Below are positions 24,462 through 37,520 of a stretch of 64,000 bases of DNA, piece by piece. How positions within the stretch are numbered: position 1 is the stretch's first letter; the number at the start of each line of letters is the position of its first letter. A program made the translations under genes and the position numbers. Source of the DNA: Alviniconcha marisindica (taxonomy: Eukaryota > Mollusca > Gastropoda > Provannidae); contig JABMCL010000953.1 of NCBI GenBank assembly GCA_018857735.1, forward strand, positions 107,501 through 171,500. Reading direction: 5' to 3'. The notes under the pieces were generated by a model that saw nothing but the letters and a program-made list of their open reading frames with translations, had not been told where the DNA came from and made no database searches.

Positions 24462-26697
24462 TATACCCGCCAGTGCTTTCAATTCAAGATGGTTGGTTCT
24501 CAGTTGGGTTTTTTTTATATAATATTATTTGACCTAATAATTATTGTCTCATAGTCATATTCATCTCATTCTTCATTGCAGTCTGTATATTGGCCTACCA
24601 ATTGGTGTGAGTGTCCCACACATTCACACAAAATGGGAACTACTTGAAAAGAGTAAATGTTTTTGTGTGGCAAGAAAAAGCCTGGGAGTCTGTGTAGTGA
24701 TGAGTGTTTGTCTGGCCCTCCATTACTGAGGCCATCCATGGCCAAGCCTTTGACAGTGGCTGCTTTTCACACGCTGTAATCCGGGTCTTTGGAACTTGCT
24801 GTCAGGCTGTCCACTTTTGTACCAGTTTTGGTGACCTTGACTTAGCTTCAAGGGTCCTGGGGTGATCTGAAAGGTAACATCAAAAGAGTATTTTTTCAGT
24901 AAGTTCTTTTTCATTGCAGTTCAGACTGTGTGTGTGTAATTGTTTCCCATGTTGACAACATTGCACCCAGACCTGCCTTTGGTGGCCTTGCCCTCCATGG
25001 ACGGAGCCAACTGGTCTGTCTGCAGGCTTTGCACAGCCAGTGGATGGCCTTTGCTCAAAGACTGCTATTTTAATGAGTTCCTTCAAACTTTGCTGGCCCT
25101 GATATAACCCTACTGGTTGACTGGGCATACAAAACCAAGCCACTACTGCTACTTCAAACTTTGCCTGGTGATAACCTCCACTGAGCTTTAGGTTTTCATA
25201 TTCTCAGTGGAGTGTTAAGGCCACAGTTGTGTTTGAAGGTCAAGCTGACAGTTGTGTTTCCTTGACATGTTGTTACCATGTCAGTGGAAACTTTGCACAT
25301 GTGGACATAATCGTCAATGTAACACTGTCAGTAGAGCCATGGTCCAAGGGAGGTAATTGGCCTTGGCCTGCAATGCTCTCTAAAAAGCAAGCTCTTTGAA
25401 AATGTCATAATAATCTCTACCATTACCAAGCTGGATGACCTTTGACCCATTTTCTAGGCTGCAGGAAAGTTGGAAAAAGTGTGTGATTATTCCTGTGAAT
25501 GTGAGTCGGCTGAACAGTGGCTTTTCTTGTCGGTCCTTTTTCCCAGTCCCACCGCCCACTGCATGCCCTCTGTGTCAGAGACTGTCAGCTTGTCACCAGA
25601 GATGTTTGCCAGCATCACAGCTTTTGATACTGATGGGTGCTTCACAGCCCCGGCTGACTACACTTTCAGCCCACACACATGGTCTCCAGCGCCATCCTGC
25701 AGCGTGGCACCGTCGTGGAGAGCTGGATTAGGACCGTGGCCCTCACGCGCTGGGGCAGCGGAGTGCCTGCGTCAGTTTGCTCTCTGGTCAGCTTTGCCAG
25801 CCACTAGCACCAGATTTAACTCTGTAGTCCTGTGAGGATTCCCATCATCAACTTCTGTGGCTTCAGAACACTGATGACCACGGTTCCCTCGTGAACTCTT
25901 TGTAACCTTCACCAAGCCAAGTAGATTCCGTTGTTTGGTATCCGAGCAAAGCGGTGCGTGTTGGCATTGATGTCATCAGTGCAGCGCACAGTGTGCTTCT
26001 TGTTGCATCCGTTTGATGACTGTGTGTCATTATTGAAAGACTTGACTGCATTCACGAAAGGAACTGTTGCTGCCTTTTGGAAGTCCTGTGACTTGAGTGG
26101 CATATCTCAGAGTGTGCAAACACAGACTGCAGACTTTCCAAGTATTTGAAATTTTCACGATCTCACTTTTTCCAGAAAGGGAGAGAGAAGACAGCTGACT
26201 GCCGTTAGTTAATTGCGACTGACGTTTGTTGGCTGCTGGGTCACTGGTGTTGTGACTGCGTCTTCAGCAAGGAAGGACTGAGAAGCGTTGTCGGCAGCTT
26301 GCTAAGTGTGCTGGGGAAAGGCATGCGGCAGGGCCTGTTCCGGTGGAGAAGTCTTTGCTGGAAAAGCCCCTGTCTCTGCTCCCTACCATTGCATGCTTGC
26401 CCTCCAGAGTTCTTTCCCCTTGCCTTGCTTTGAGGACGCTCGCTGTCCTGCACCACCGTCTGTTTTGTTTCGGGGACCGGAGCGGACTTGTGTCGGGTAC
26501 CAACACTGGTCATGGTCCAGAGCAAAGCCCGATGTTTTCTGTGATCCGTTTTGCATTTGAGTCATTGTTGAAAAGCGAGATAGTTCAAGTTTTGTTTGAA
26601 AATTATTCATCTTTGCCAAAAAATATTTTCTGTTATAATTGTTACACCCATACCTTAAGTTTCTGACAGATGTGGTTTTGACTGAAGGTGAAGTTGG

Positions 26698-26953
26698 GGA
26701 GGGGGGGGGGGTGACCAGAGGGGGAGGAGAGCTGGTTTTGTGGGGGGGGGGGGGGGTGAATGACCAGAAAGTTGGGGGGGGCTAGTGTTCAGTCTGGTGC
26801 AACAATTCAAGCTAAACCTGTCTTTTTGTTTTGAAGTTTGCATTAAATAACAAGTGCATGCCTTGAAAAGAGAGGTGAACATCTGTGAGATGCACTGAAG
26901 TTTCAAAATGGTGGCTCATAATAAAGGTGAAACGGGGGGGGGGGGGGGGGGGG
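26698..26953. repeat. G-run cluster
   Basis: G-runs of about 10-14 at 26700, 26741 and 26773 (shorter) and about 20 at 26933-26953, separated by GTGACCAGA-type sequence. Confidence 0.9.
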
Positions 26954-27737
26954 AGTAGGTTTTGTCACAGTTGTCACTGTCCATGTGCTAGCCTGATGTC
27001 CAAAAGACTTCAGTCAAGCACTGTGTGAGTGGACCAGTCTCCAGTTTGTGACAGTTGAACTAAATGGGCTGGGGAAATGATCCCACGTTCATAAGACACC
27101 ACCAGTTGTTTGTGTGTTCAAACAAAATGAATATGCCCAGAACAAAGCCACCTAACCTTTTTTAGAGAGTTTGTGGTAAACTGTAGAAAAGTGAAACACC
27201 TTGCTGAAAAATGATTGTACACACCTGTAATGACATATCATCATTGTTCTTGAACAGTTCCAGGCAACGAAAGACAAATTCTGTCCTGTAACAGTGCAGA
27301 CAAATACTCTAACTGTAAGGAAACGGATCAGATCTATTGGTCAGCAGACCCTTGGGGCATGGGTGTGGAACTGTTTTAACATGTAGCCTGGTAGAGCAGG
27401 CAGGCTGCAGGACTTAGCCTAGACTGGATGAAAGCAGAATGAGAAGGTTGTGCCAACAGGCATTGGCGTTGAAGTTCCGGACCTACTGCCAGCACTATCA
27501 TCTACAGTGGATGTTCCAATCCATCAGGTATAAACTGGTGTTTGGTGTTGCTGTTCTGGCCCGCTGGGACACACTGCTGTGGTTTCTGTGGTGCCTACAA
27601 ACACCAGGCATGACGACAGAGAAAATGTAGCTTAAGAATGACACTGTTACTTGGATTAAGTCAGGAGAGTGACAAAGAGTGGGATGGAAAATTTCTGGTT
27701 TCACATTCCGGTCAAGTGGCTGCAGTGCCAGGGAAAG

Positions 27738-28140
27738 AAGAGACTGTGCAGAGCAGTGCTGACAGTGACAGCTGACTGTGCACAGCAATGCTGACAGTGA
27801 CAGCTGACTGTGCACAGCAATGCTGACAGTGACAGCTGACTGTGCACAGCAGTGCCGACAGTGACAGCTGACTGTGCACAGCAATGCTGACAGTGACAGC
27901 TGACTGTGCACAGCAATGCTGACAGTGACAGCTGACTGTGCAGAGCAGTGCCGACAGTGACAGCTGACTGCACAGCAATGCTGACAGTGACAGCTGACTG
28001 TGCACAGCAATGCTGACAGTGACAGCTGACTGTGCACAGCAATGCTGACAGTGACAGCTGACTGTGCACAGCAATGCTGACAGTGACAGCTGACTGTGCA
28101 CAGCAATGCTGACAGTGACAGCTGACTGTGCAGAGCAGTG
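27738..28140. repeat. minisatellite, unit about 33 bp, 12 copies
   Basis: The unit is GACTGTGCACAGCAATGCTG then ACAGTGACAGCT. Homogeneous apart from GAGCAGTGC variants. Confidence 0.95.
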
Positions 28141-30744
28141 ATGACAATGGCTGTGGGCCAAGCTTCCAACACAGACGTAGTACAGATAGCATTGAAATTT
28201 ATGGCAAATACCCCCTCCCCGCCCCCCCTTCAACTTTTGTGTCTAAGAGGCAGAGTTAGTGATGAAGGATCCTTCTCCTAAAACAGAACATTGGTGTCAC
28301 GTATGATGTTGTGTTGGAGAAAAGGTTGTGAAGACGCTAGCTTGTAGATTCAGTACCCCAGACTTTTGTGGATGCTTTTGTCACCTTGACTTGCACACAA
28401 CAATGGACCCTGGATTTCCCACCCCAGCCCCCAACCCACTCCCCATGTCATTTGAGTATTCTCAGTTGTTTGGCTTTTGTCCTTTTGAGTCCGGTTAGTT
28501 AGCCATTAGATTTTAACATCCTGTCAAACATTTGCACATGGTCACCTCAGGGTGATTTTCAATAGAGTATACAAAAATAACTTGCTTGTTTTTTGTTTTT
28601 GTTTTTTCACACTTAACCTCAAATTTAAAAAGAAAGATATGATGGATGCCATTTGTTTTGCGGGCCCCAAGCCTCTTTGCCTGGGCCGTTGTGAGAGCTG
28701 AAATGGGTGTCGGAGTTTGGATGCAGCACTGTGGGATTGCACAGGCAAGAGATGGACACACACACTGTTATGAGAATTAGCTTTTTTCTTATGTTCAGTT
28801 TTCAATTCTGTCATTGTATGTAGATGTGGAGGATACACAATGATAGCTTTGTCATGAAAAGTTGGTTTTAAGCTTTTGTTTAGTTCTTATGTGAGGTTAA
28901 CATTGCAATATGTGGCACACATGGGCCAAGACATTTTCTGTTACCTTCAGCTACTTTGCACTTTTTATAAGAAACGATTTTATGTAAGGAATTTTCATCC
29001 CATAATTATGTGAGACTATTAATGATACATAATATATATTTGCCTTGGATTTGCAATTTTGAAAACACTGGATGCATGAGTGCGTAAATGTTTTGGCGAT
29101 GCTTTGCTTGAGAACTGTACATTTGTGTGCCTGTGTTTATGTGTGAGAGAGGTTTCAAAACAAAGGTGTGTGTTCATTATTTTACAAGTCATGAAGTTCT
29201 GTGTCAAGTTTGCCCTCACTAAAGCTGGCTCTGTATCTGGCTGTGTAGGCCCACATGTTTTTCATTTGTGTACAAACTTGAAATCTCATTTTGTTCAACA
29301 TGCGTCAAGTATGACTTTGCTGTACATTTTCTTGTGGAGAACTTGTTGATTGTCAGTTCACAGTTCCATGTTTTCACTCTGTGAGTGGTGAGTCAGTGTC
29401 ACAAATCATATCTTTATCATGCTTGTGGAGTTGGAATCATTCATTCATCGCGCGGTTGGTCAGTGTCGGACAATTTCTGCTTCCTGTATTTGACTTGCAG
29501 AATGATATTTGATAGAAAGTGAGTAGGTAATGATCAGTGTTAGGCCAGTCCGCCATCTGTCCATCTCTTCTTCCCTGGCAAAAGCCTGGATGTTGATGCT
29601 GGGATTTTGTGGCTGACTGTAAATGTCACCAGTTCAAAGAGTGCGCCATCATCACAACCATCCTGAGTGACACTGTGTGTAATCCAAAAGACCACACAGA
29701 CCTGGTACGATGGCTGCACATTTATTGCTGACTGCACTTTACGCCAGGATGCTAGTTTCTTGACCTTGGGCTTCTTCAAGGGTGTGATACAAACAGTTCA
29801 GACTGAGATATTTCAGTGAGGTTTCATCCAATCAAGTACCTCGTGTGATTTTTATTTTACATGAACATGGTTTATGTTCAGACATCTTTCCCCAAACTCC
29901 ATTTTCAACCAAGAAATCAATATTGTCCTGGAGTGTTGATCAGAAATGAATGTTACTTAATTTCGGCCGCCCCCAGCCTCTCATTTTTATTTCAAGAGCT
30001 CTGTGTTTCAGTTGGAGTGTCCATCGTTCTGCCCCATACTGCATAGGCCCAGTTGACTAAGCATTGAAAACCAGAGAGTGTCTCTTCTTCAACACAAACC
30101 ATTATGGGGCGTTTGGGGAACACTGTAGAAGTGACCTGTTTTCATGGTCACAGCTGTGGATGGATGAAACTGGAAAGAAGCATTATCATAGCGTACTATT
30201 ATTCCATCCGATTCAAACGTATATTGATGAGAGCACATATTATGTGTGTGCTATTATGTCACTGTGGCCTATATTCAGTGGAGATGATCAATCGGTACAT
30301 TTCAGATTTAAACCAGCACCATTGTCCTGTTCTTGGATGCCATTTTAGTGAGGTCTGAATTTTGACCTGTACCCGTTTTTGTCAGTTTTGTTGACAATGG
30401 CCCATCTCTAGATAACCAAAATTACAGTTGAAGATTGTATTATCTTGAACTATATTGTTTTGAATGTGAGTCTAGGCATTTGTTTTTCATGTGTTCTGTT
30501 TGTTTTACCTGGTTTTCTGTCAGTTACATGTTTCTCTGTTTTGAGCATTACCTAGTTGTTTTTTCATTGTGGAGGAACGATTGTTTGGTTCCAGTACACA
30601 CTACCGCTCAGTGGAGCAAGAGAAACACAATGCTGGTTGTTGTGGGGGGTTTTCACAGCTTAGAAATTTATCAGGGTTTTTTGGTTTTTGTTTGTTGTTG
30701 TTGTTTTATTTATTGTTTTTCTTCAAAGCTCTCCAAGCTTAGAG

Positions 30745-30865
30745 AATCATTCTGCACCCCACCCCACCCTCCCTCTCTTAGAGATTCATTCTGCACCCCA
30801 CCCCACCCCACCCTCCCTCTCTTAGAGATTCATTCTGCACCCCACCCCGCCCTCCCTCACTTCCT
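30745..30865. repeat. C-rich minisatellite, 3 copies
   Basis: The unit is AGAGATTCATTCTGCACCCC then ACCCCACCCTCCCTCTCTT, about 39 bases with CCCCA length variation. Confidence 0.9.
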
Positions 30866-33789
30866 CCACCCTGACACATATACAGATGTGTATGAAAATT
30901 TAGAATTTTATAATGCCCCCCAGAATCATTTATGTTCTGCCATTGACAGAGGTAGGGAAAGTAAGTGACTGTTCAGCTGTTTCCTCCTTGTTGCACAGGG
31001 ACAGTAGGACACCAGGATATTCCCACCGGTTTGTAAGTCTAGCGGGACTGATGGCAACAGCAGCACACTTGTGTGTGATTGTTAGCTCATGGACTTGCTG
31101 TCGGTTAATGTAGTCGGGTGTGAATCATTTGCAAAACTGCTTCAATCTCTCCCTCAAAAGTTCTCTTTCGTTTCGTTGCTAGTCAGAATTTTGGGGTGAT
31201 AAATGTACATTCTGGCTGTGTTAAATAACCCCCTTGTGTATACTCTTCACCCCCCCACCCCCCCACCCCCCCACCCCACCCCCCTGTCTCTCTTCTCCCC
31301 CCCACCTCCGCCCTCGTTTTCTCCATCTTGAGCCTTTGTTGGCACATGCACCCATGGTTGGCATACAGTTTGAAAGACATGGGTAAATTATTGACAGATT
31401 AGAATTTTGTTTCATTGTGTTGATGATTGTGTCATTTTTTAAACCGCCTGGTCTTGCTGCCAGTTGAGGATAGTAAGCCATGAAGTACAGACTGAAACGT
31501 CAGAGCTCTGTGAACTGGATAAAAAAGCAGTCAGTGTGGAAGCTGCTTATTGGCTACTTTGTCCTTCAGTAGCAAGTTTTTTGTTGTTGTTGTTATTGTT
31601 GTTTGTGGGTGTTTCTTTCTTTCTTGTTGGTTGGATGGTTTGTATACAGACAGTGCTAATTGGGTGTGTGTTTTGTTTTGTTTTATTGTTTTACAATCCA
31701 TCTATTGTGTTCGGGAGGAAAATCCTGTGGTTTGAAATATGAGTGCATGTGTGTGTGTATTGTTGATACATTCTGGGGTTTTATTGTTTTTATTTTGTTT
31801 TAGTTTTTTGTTTTTAACTTGTGATAGTTCTGATGCCAAGTTTCTCTCCTTTGTTTTTTTCTGTGACTTGCAATGTCAGCTGTGTCTTTGCAGTTTGTGA
31901 AATTGCTGTGGAGTTATCATATTTTGCTGCAATTTCTGAATCATAAACATTTTCTTAACTACACAAAAGCATACCATTTCATTTCTTGAGGTATTTTTCT
32001 TTATCAAAGCAACAATCCTCACCAATCCATGTTTCACCATTTCATGTACATACAGAGTTTAATTTATACATTTTCTCTACTGTAAGCTTTCATTGCTGTA
32101 TGAAAAATAAAAAACGTGGATGTAGCACTTTGTTTGTGGTCTGTCATAGCGTGCGATGCAGGCACGTGGTGTGTTCCACGAACTTTTTCTTTCTAGCCTT
32201 TTTGTTTTGTTTTTTGGGTGGGGGTTATGTTGCTGCCTTTCGTTTGTACTTTCTGTCCTGCTGTCTGTCAGTTTTTACCGTGTGAGAGCGATGATGTCAT
32301 ACACGTAGCCTTTTTGAGCTCTAAACACAATGGGAAGAGGACACTGGGTTTGATCTGCAAGGGAGATAATCGCGGGACACGCAAGTTTTTTGCCAAGTAC
32401 GATAGTTGCTTCCCCTGGTTTGCTGTCTTGCAATGGATGAGCGCTCATACTGCAGTGGTAAATATACAGCATATTTAGGTCAACAAAAAAACTGCGCTTT
32501 TAACTCAATACGCACAATGTTTGCGTAACTCTGACTACATACGACAGTGTGCATTAGTTTAAACAGGCGACAGGTTTGCTTTGTGCAGCAAGCATAGGTA
32601 GCCTGTGCTGGAACTCTTCCGGAACGGTTAACGGACTGAACTGCCCTCTCACAGATCCGTTCCAAAAATGGTCCCTGCCGTGCATGAATCCAGATCCAGA
32701 CCGACGGTTGTTGAACAGCGGTGGTTTCACTCAGGAGCATGCTGACCATGGACTAGGAAAGGCATGGGTTCAAACCTCTGCCGGCAAGGTGTCGAGGAGA
32801 GGCAAGTGATGGTAGTTGAGTGACAGAAAGGCAAAACCGTGTATGTCTAAAAAGCTTCGATTGTCCGCTCGGGGGGCGTGAAGAACAAGCCTGAGGACTA
32901 TGAGTTTTTAAAACGGTACGATGTGGGGCAGTTTAGAAACATCCCCAAACCAGCCGTCACTAACAGGCAGCCACTGCTGACCGACATGTAGTCCTCCCCG
33001 CTTGGGGTCATTGGGAAGAGACAACTCCGTGTGCGAGTACGTGCATGCGTTTGTGTGTGTGTGCGCGCGCTCGCGCTGTGCATACATGCGCTGTGCATCC
33101 GTGTGTGTGTGTGTTTGTCAGTGCGTGCGTGTATGTGTGTGTGTGTGTGCGTGCGATTGCATAATCTTGAAAAAATGTCCCGTCCCGTGTTCTCTTGTTG
33201 TGTACATATTCCTAGTCATTCTTTTCAGTTTTATCATTCTTGCCATCAGTAACTACTTCTAGAGCCATTGTTTCCTTCGACTCTTCCTTCTCCCTTCCTT
33301 AAACTTGCGTCATATCATTGATATCGTAATGACGTCTGAAAATGATTTTGCCATCATTTCGTTGAGCCAAACACGTAGGGTGGCATGGGGGGAAATTCGT
33401 CCACTCGCTCGGTTGGGGGAACTTCGGCCACCCAAACACCTTGTGAACTGCACTCAATACTACGCATCGACCCCTACAATTGAACTTTTCCAAACTGTAA
33501 CATCAGCTTCATAATGGATCAGTCTACAAACAAAACAACAAACGAGAGATTGTTACAAGTAGCGTACGGGAAAACCTGTTCTACTTTGGGAGCCTTGCTA
33601 TTCGTTTGGCAAAAAAGAAAGAAAATAAAAAAAGAAAACAAATAGTGTGGGATGTACAAAAAGCAAGGACCGAATACTGTTGGCAGATCTTGTTTGTTTT
33701 GAAATTAAGTGTTTGCCACGATCTGCCCACTTAAAAATCTTCCAATTTTGTCATTTTGATGACGTCGTTTCAAATCTGCGTATCCATTC

Positions 33790-35269
33790 TTAAAGGAAAA
33801 GTCCAAGGTTTTTAAGTATGTAAAATGACCATGGAAATGATTCACAAATGAGTCACTAGTTTGAGATTTAATGAAATAAAAAATTGGAAGAAAAAAAATG
33901 TTTATGTTGGTTTTTAATCGATTTTATTTTCTGTTGGCTGGCCGAGACTGCTGTCTCGAGTTCTCCATCAGTCACGTGACTTTCTCGGAAGTGACGTCAG
34001 TCTGGGGAGTCAGTGCGGTTGCCATCTTAGATTGTTCATTGAATGTGTATGCGTGTGGTCGACAAAAAGCTCTAACCATGCCGGCCTACTGTACTGCAGC
34101 AAACTGTAACAACTCACAAGCAACCCAAACATAACTATGCACGAGTTCCCGCGGAATCGACCCGCTGTGAGGCGAAAATGGGTCAAATTTGAGTGCGATT
34201 TCGTAAACTTTATGGCGGAATACCAAATGGGGTTTGCTTCAAAGCGGAATTTGTAGAGATGTCCACAGGGTAACCGACTTGGGGAAAAAATCCAGTTCGA
34301 ATCTCCAAGGATGAAGCTGACGAGCAGCAAGCGCACAGCGTGATACCAAAAACTGAGATACAATGATACCCTGAAACAAGCGCTAACAAGGCAAAGACAA
34401 AAAGTCTAACATGAATGCCTACGGCAGAAAAGGCCGTGAAAGAAAGAGACCGTACACAAATGCCTGTGGCAAAGAAAGAAAGAATAGACCACAAATGCCT
34501 GTGGCAAAGAAAGAAAGACCAAACCACAAATGCTGGTGGCAAACGAAAAATGGCTGCCCTAATCAGTCAAGCAAACAGCCGACACCAAATGAAAGAAACA
34601 AAACAGCTTAAACCACCTCAAAATCCAAAACGGTTGCCTACCTGCAAGCATAAGGTGGAAAACACACACAACCCCCCCCCCCCCCCCCCCCCCCTCCACA
34701 GTGAATGGCAAGAACTAGCCCAACCCCAAACCCAGGGAGGCCACGAAATCGCTAGTCTATTGAACTAGAACGAACAAAACTTTTTCATTTTTACATATGA
34801 TGAAACAAACAAGAATAAATTGGGAAAATAAAATAAAACACCCAATAAAAAGCAGGCTCCCTGATGAGGTCCAGCCTGTTGTGAAAGCTAGAGTAAACAG
34901 AACGAAAAAGACTGAAACGCCACGCACCTAACAAGGTTCGAGAAAGATGAAATAACAAGGAGGAAATAAACAAAGGCCCAACTACTGACAATGCGTCGGA
35001 GCTTATCCTTGGAGATTCGAACTGGATTTTTTTTCCAAGTCGGTAACCCTGTGGCTACTAGCCATTTTGCAGCGACTCCCCAGAGTGACGTAGTGCGCAT
35101 ATGTGCACATGATTTTTAGCGTCATGGCGACGCTTTCAGTACGACAGAAAATGCCTGTTTTCGTGCATTTATAACCCTCATATCACAATTTCGCCTACAT
35201 CATTGTTCTAGGCAAACTTTAACGGAAATCGTGTCAAAAATCACCCCAAACCTTGGACTTGTCCTTTAA
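33790..35269. mobile_element. TIR transposon remnant with TTAA ends and a THAP relic (non-autonomous)
   Basis: The left end TTAAAGGAAAAGTCCAAGG and the right end (inverse complement TTAAAGGACAAGTCCAAGG) form terminal inverted repeats of about 22 bases with one mismatch. TTAA lies at both outer edges. Subterminal blocks at about 34000-34320 and 34990-35110 are also inverted copies (shared GTTACCGACTTGG and TTCGAATCTCCAAGGAT). A poly-C run lies at 34672-34694. The TTAA ends suggest piggyBac-type target choice, while the THAP relic would suit a P-element relative; the superfamily is unresolved. Confidence 0.75.
34079..34300 (+). pseudogene. broken THAP domain inside the TIR element
   Basis: The segment starts MPAYCTAANCNN, the N-terminal C-x4-C zinc pair of a THAP domain. 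After a frameshift near 34133 comes MHEFPRNRPAVRRKWVKFEC, the typical H-x-FP...RRKW block. A later VCFKAEF segment in another frame may correspond to the C-x2-H pair, with a Glu where His is expected. No downstream transposase core is present. Stops and frameshifts exclude a working gene. Confidence 0.65.
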
Positions 35270-36390
35270 CATTTTATAACATCAGCCTCTTTTTGTCTGT
35301 CTTCTTCTTTGCTTCCTTCTTCTTTTATTATTATCTGTGTATTTTTCTTGCACTCAACGAAGACAATTTTCTGTCGAAAGCGCTGGGGTTTCCTTGTTTC
35401 CTTGTATTACGTCGTATAGGTGAATACATTTACCTAGTTCTGTTCTATCAGTTTTGTCAATCTCACCAGTAGTTGTTCACTCATTCCTCAGAAAAAGAAT
35501 GTTTTCTTTCATATTCATGAAATCACACGGGTAGTTGTGTTGTATACTAGTCTGCGATTGGTCGAAGGTGTCTACAAACCACAACGAGCTTGTGTTGGTT
35601 GAGCCAGTGTGACAGAATCGCCGTCTCGAAGCGTGCATGGGAATCAAACGTACCCGCTGTTTGGATGAATTTCTCCCAGGCCACCCTAAAAACATGATGT
35701 TCGAAAAAACGCTAGACATCATTTCATTGTTTGTCTTGGCAATTTCAAACATTATCAATTTATTTCCGATTTTTTTTGTGCTGTTCCCTATGAAAACGTT
35801 AGGAAAATGAAACTATTTCACACAGACTGTCCAGATTTAAAAATTGACAAAAATCATTTATACATGGCATATAATACACAAAACTGAGAAGTTCCGGTAT
35901 CCTATCAATGATGTCATACTGAAACGCGGGAAAGAGCTCGTGAAAACGGTGTTAGTAACACTGTCTGGGAAAGTCCTCTTCTAAAATCGTTATCAAATCA
36001 ACGGCACGTTCAATCACAGAACTTTTAACTCTGATCCTGTTCGTTTAACCTCCTCTAAGCACACGACTCGAGAAGTTTAGCCGCCGAAGGAGAGTTCCTT
36101 TAAAGGAAGAGGAAGAAGAATTTGCTGTACAAAATAATACCCTCAGGATATGCGCATGTTTTGTATTGTTCTATTAAAATCAGTGTCACGTGTTCCGCTT
36201 TTTAACCTATTGCCGGCATAAGTGACGGGAGTCATTATTACCGTGGGACCGCCACTGAACGGTTAGCCTATTCAATCGAACTGAAATTTAAACGACACAT
36301 CGGCTATTTGACGATCAACAGGAGTTGTGAGAAACACGATCTTGGTCTTGATCTTGATGCGCACTACAACTAGTGTATGTGCGATACGCT
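35270..36390. other. unannotated AT-rich DNA
   Basis: A 94-codon open stretch on the minus strand (35477-35758) has balanced composition (for example FWF-like WFVDTFDQSQTSIQH) but no recognisable family; it may derive from a repeat. I see nothing else to annotate. Confidence 0.4.
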
Positions 36391-36392
36391 GA

Positions 36393-36560
36393 CAGAGTTC
36401 AGGAGCTGTGTGAAAGTGGAGGTGGGCGTCCTGGGCTTTCCGTCCTAATGAGCCTTACGGTTTCTGTGGACGTAAAGCAACACTGAACCATGCTTAGGCA
36501 CTGGTCACAGTTTGTCCCTAATATGTCAACCGACATCCGAGGACATGATGCTCTACCATG
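36393..36560 (+). repeat. dispersed repeat, copy left of the transposase relic
   Basis: The segment runs from AGTTCAGGAGCTGTGTGA through GGACGTAAAGCAAC to TGTCAACCGACATCCGAGGA. Close relatives lie at 40350-40440 and 40474-40620 in the same orientation, so the family brackets the transposase region. Confidence 0.7.
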
Positions 36561-37121
36561 CATCATCACTGATCAACGCTGACAGGACCCGATCTTGGGT
36601 ATAACGTCAGTGGACAAGGGGGGAGCACCCGATGTTTTAGGGGCAGCCGAAATTTGTGTCTTAAGTAACACCTCGCTTCTTGTTGTCGGTGATCAAGTTT
36701 CTTAGAGCTGTGCCCATTGTTTTGGAGACATGACTGACGCACTCTTCTCAAGTTTCTTTATTAAGACGTCTCAGTATGGCCTTTCATTCTGGAGCACACT
36801 GAAGGTCTTGCAGTCACCGTCAGAGAGAATGGTCGTGTAGCGAAGCTTGTGCTGTGCCACAGACCGTGTCCACAGCTGCCGAGCACCTTCCACTTCCATC
36901 ATTCCTGATGACCCTTCAAAATTCTTTTTGCAGTCTGGTTGATGTTCTCTAAACCACACCTCATAGGCATTTGGACCAAGTTCTTCCATCTTCTTGCCAG
37001 TGGTCTCGCACTTTTGGCAGTATTTTGACATGACATGGTAGTCAATGCAGATTCCTGTCAGCAGATCGGCAATGACGCAAGCAACACCAAGCTTTGAACT
37101 GTGTCCTCTGGTGTGCCATGT

Positions 37122-37520
37122 GCCATCATAGCTTACAGCAATGTCACGTCAATGATGCCCCCATCTCCAACACAATGTGCCATCATAGCTTACAGCAATG
37201 TCACGTCAATGATGCCCCCATCTCCAACACAATTTGCCATCATAGCTTACAGCAATGTCACGTCAATGATGCCCCCATCTCCAACACAATTTGCCATCAT
37301 AGCTTACAGCAATGTCACGTCAATGATGCCCCCATCTCCAACACAATTTGCCATCATAGCTTACAGCAATGTCACGTCAATGATGCCCCCATCTCCAACA
37401 CAATGTGCCATCATAGCTTACAGCAATGTCACGTCAATGATGCCCCCATCTCCAACACAATTTGCCATCATAGCTTACAGCAATGTCACGTCAATGATGC
37501 CCCCATCTCCAACACAATTT
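37122..37520. repeat. 57-bp minisatellite, 7 copies, inside transposase reading frame
   Basis: Near-perfect 57-base units (19 codons) contain the transposase sequence for GDGGIIDVT and the SYDG motif. Units differ mainly by AATGTG versus AATTTG at the junction. Because 57 is divisible by three, frames stay open across the array. Confidence 0.95.

Larger units (their letters stand above)
24032..32340 (+). other. YPEL: T-rich gene-poor stretch, possible long YPEL 3' UTR followed by intergenic DNA
   Basis: No open frame here shows a known domain or conserved splicing pattern. The plus strand is consistently T/G-rich with AATAAA at 24456, 26920 and 32106. It includes G-runs at 26698-26755 and 26933-26953, a minisatellite at 27738-28140, a C-rich direct repeat at 30745-30865 and a C-run cluster at 31248-31300. 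Long 3' UTRs are known for YPEL genes, so part may be transcribed. Only the first few hundred bases are likely 3' UTR with any confidence. Confidence 0.3.

Noticed and set aside
32700..32900. Possible tRNA gene or SINE around GGTTCAAACCT near 32768
   Set aside because: Only a B-box-like motif is present; no cloverleaf could be formed and no body motif shared with the other SINE-like copies was seen.
33299..33493. Minus-strand 64-codon frame with a Trp/Pro/Cys-rich segment
   Set aside because: It looks transposon-derived but I recognise no family and cannot find continuation on either side.
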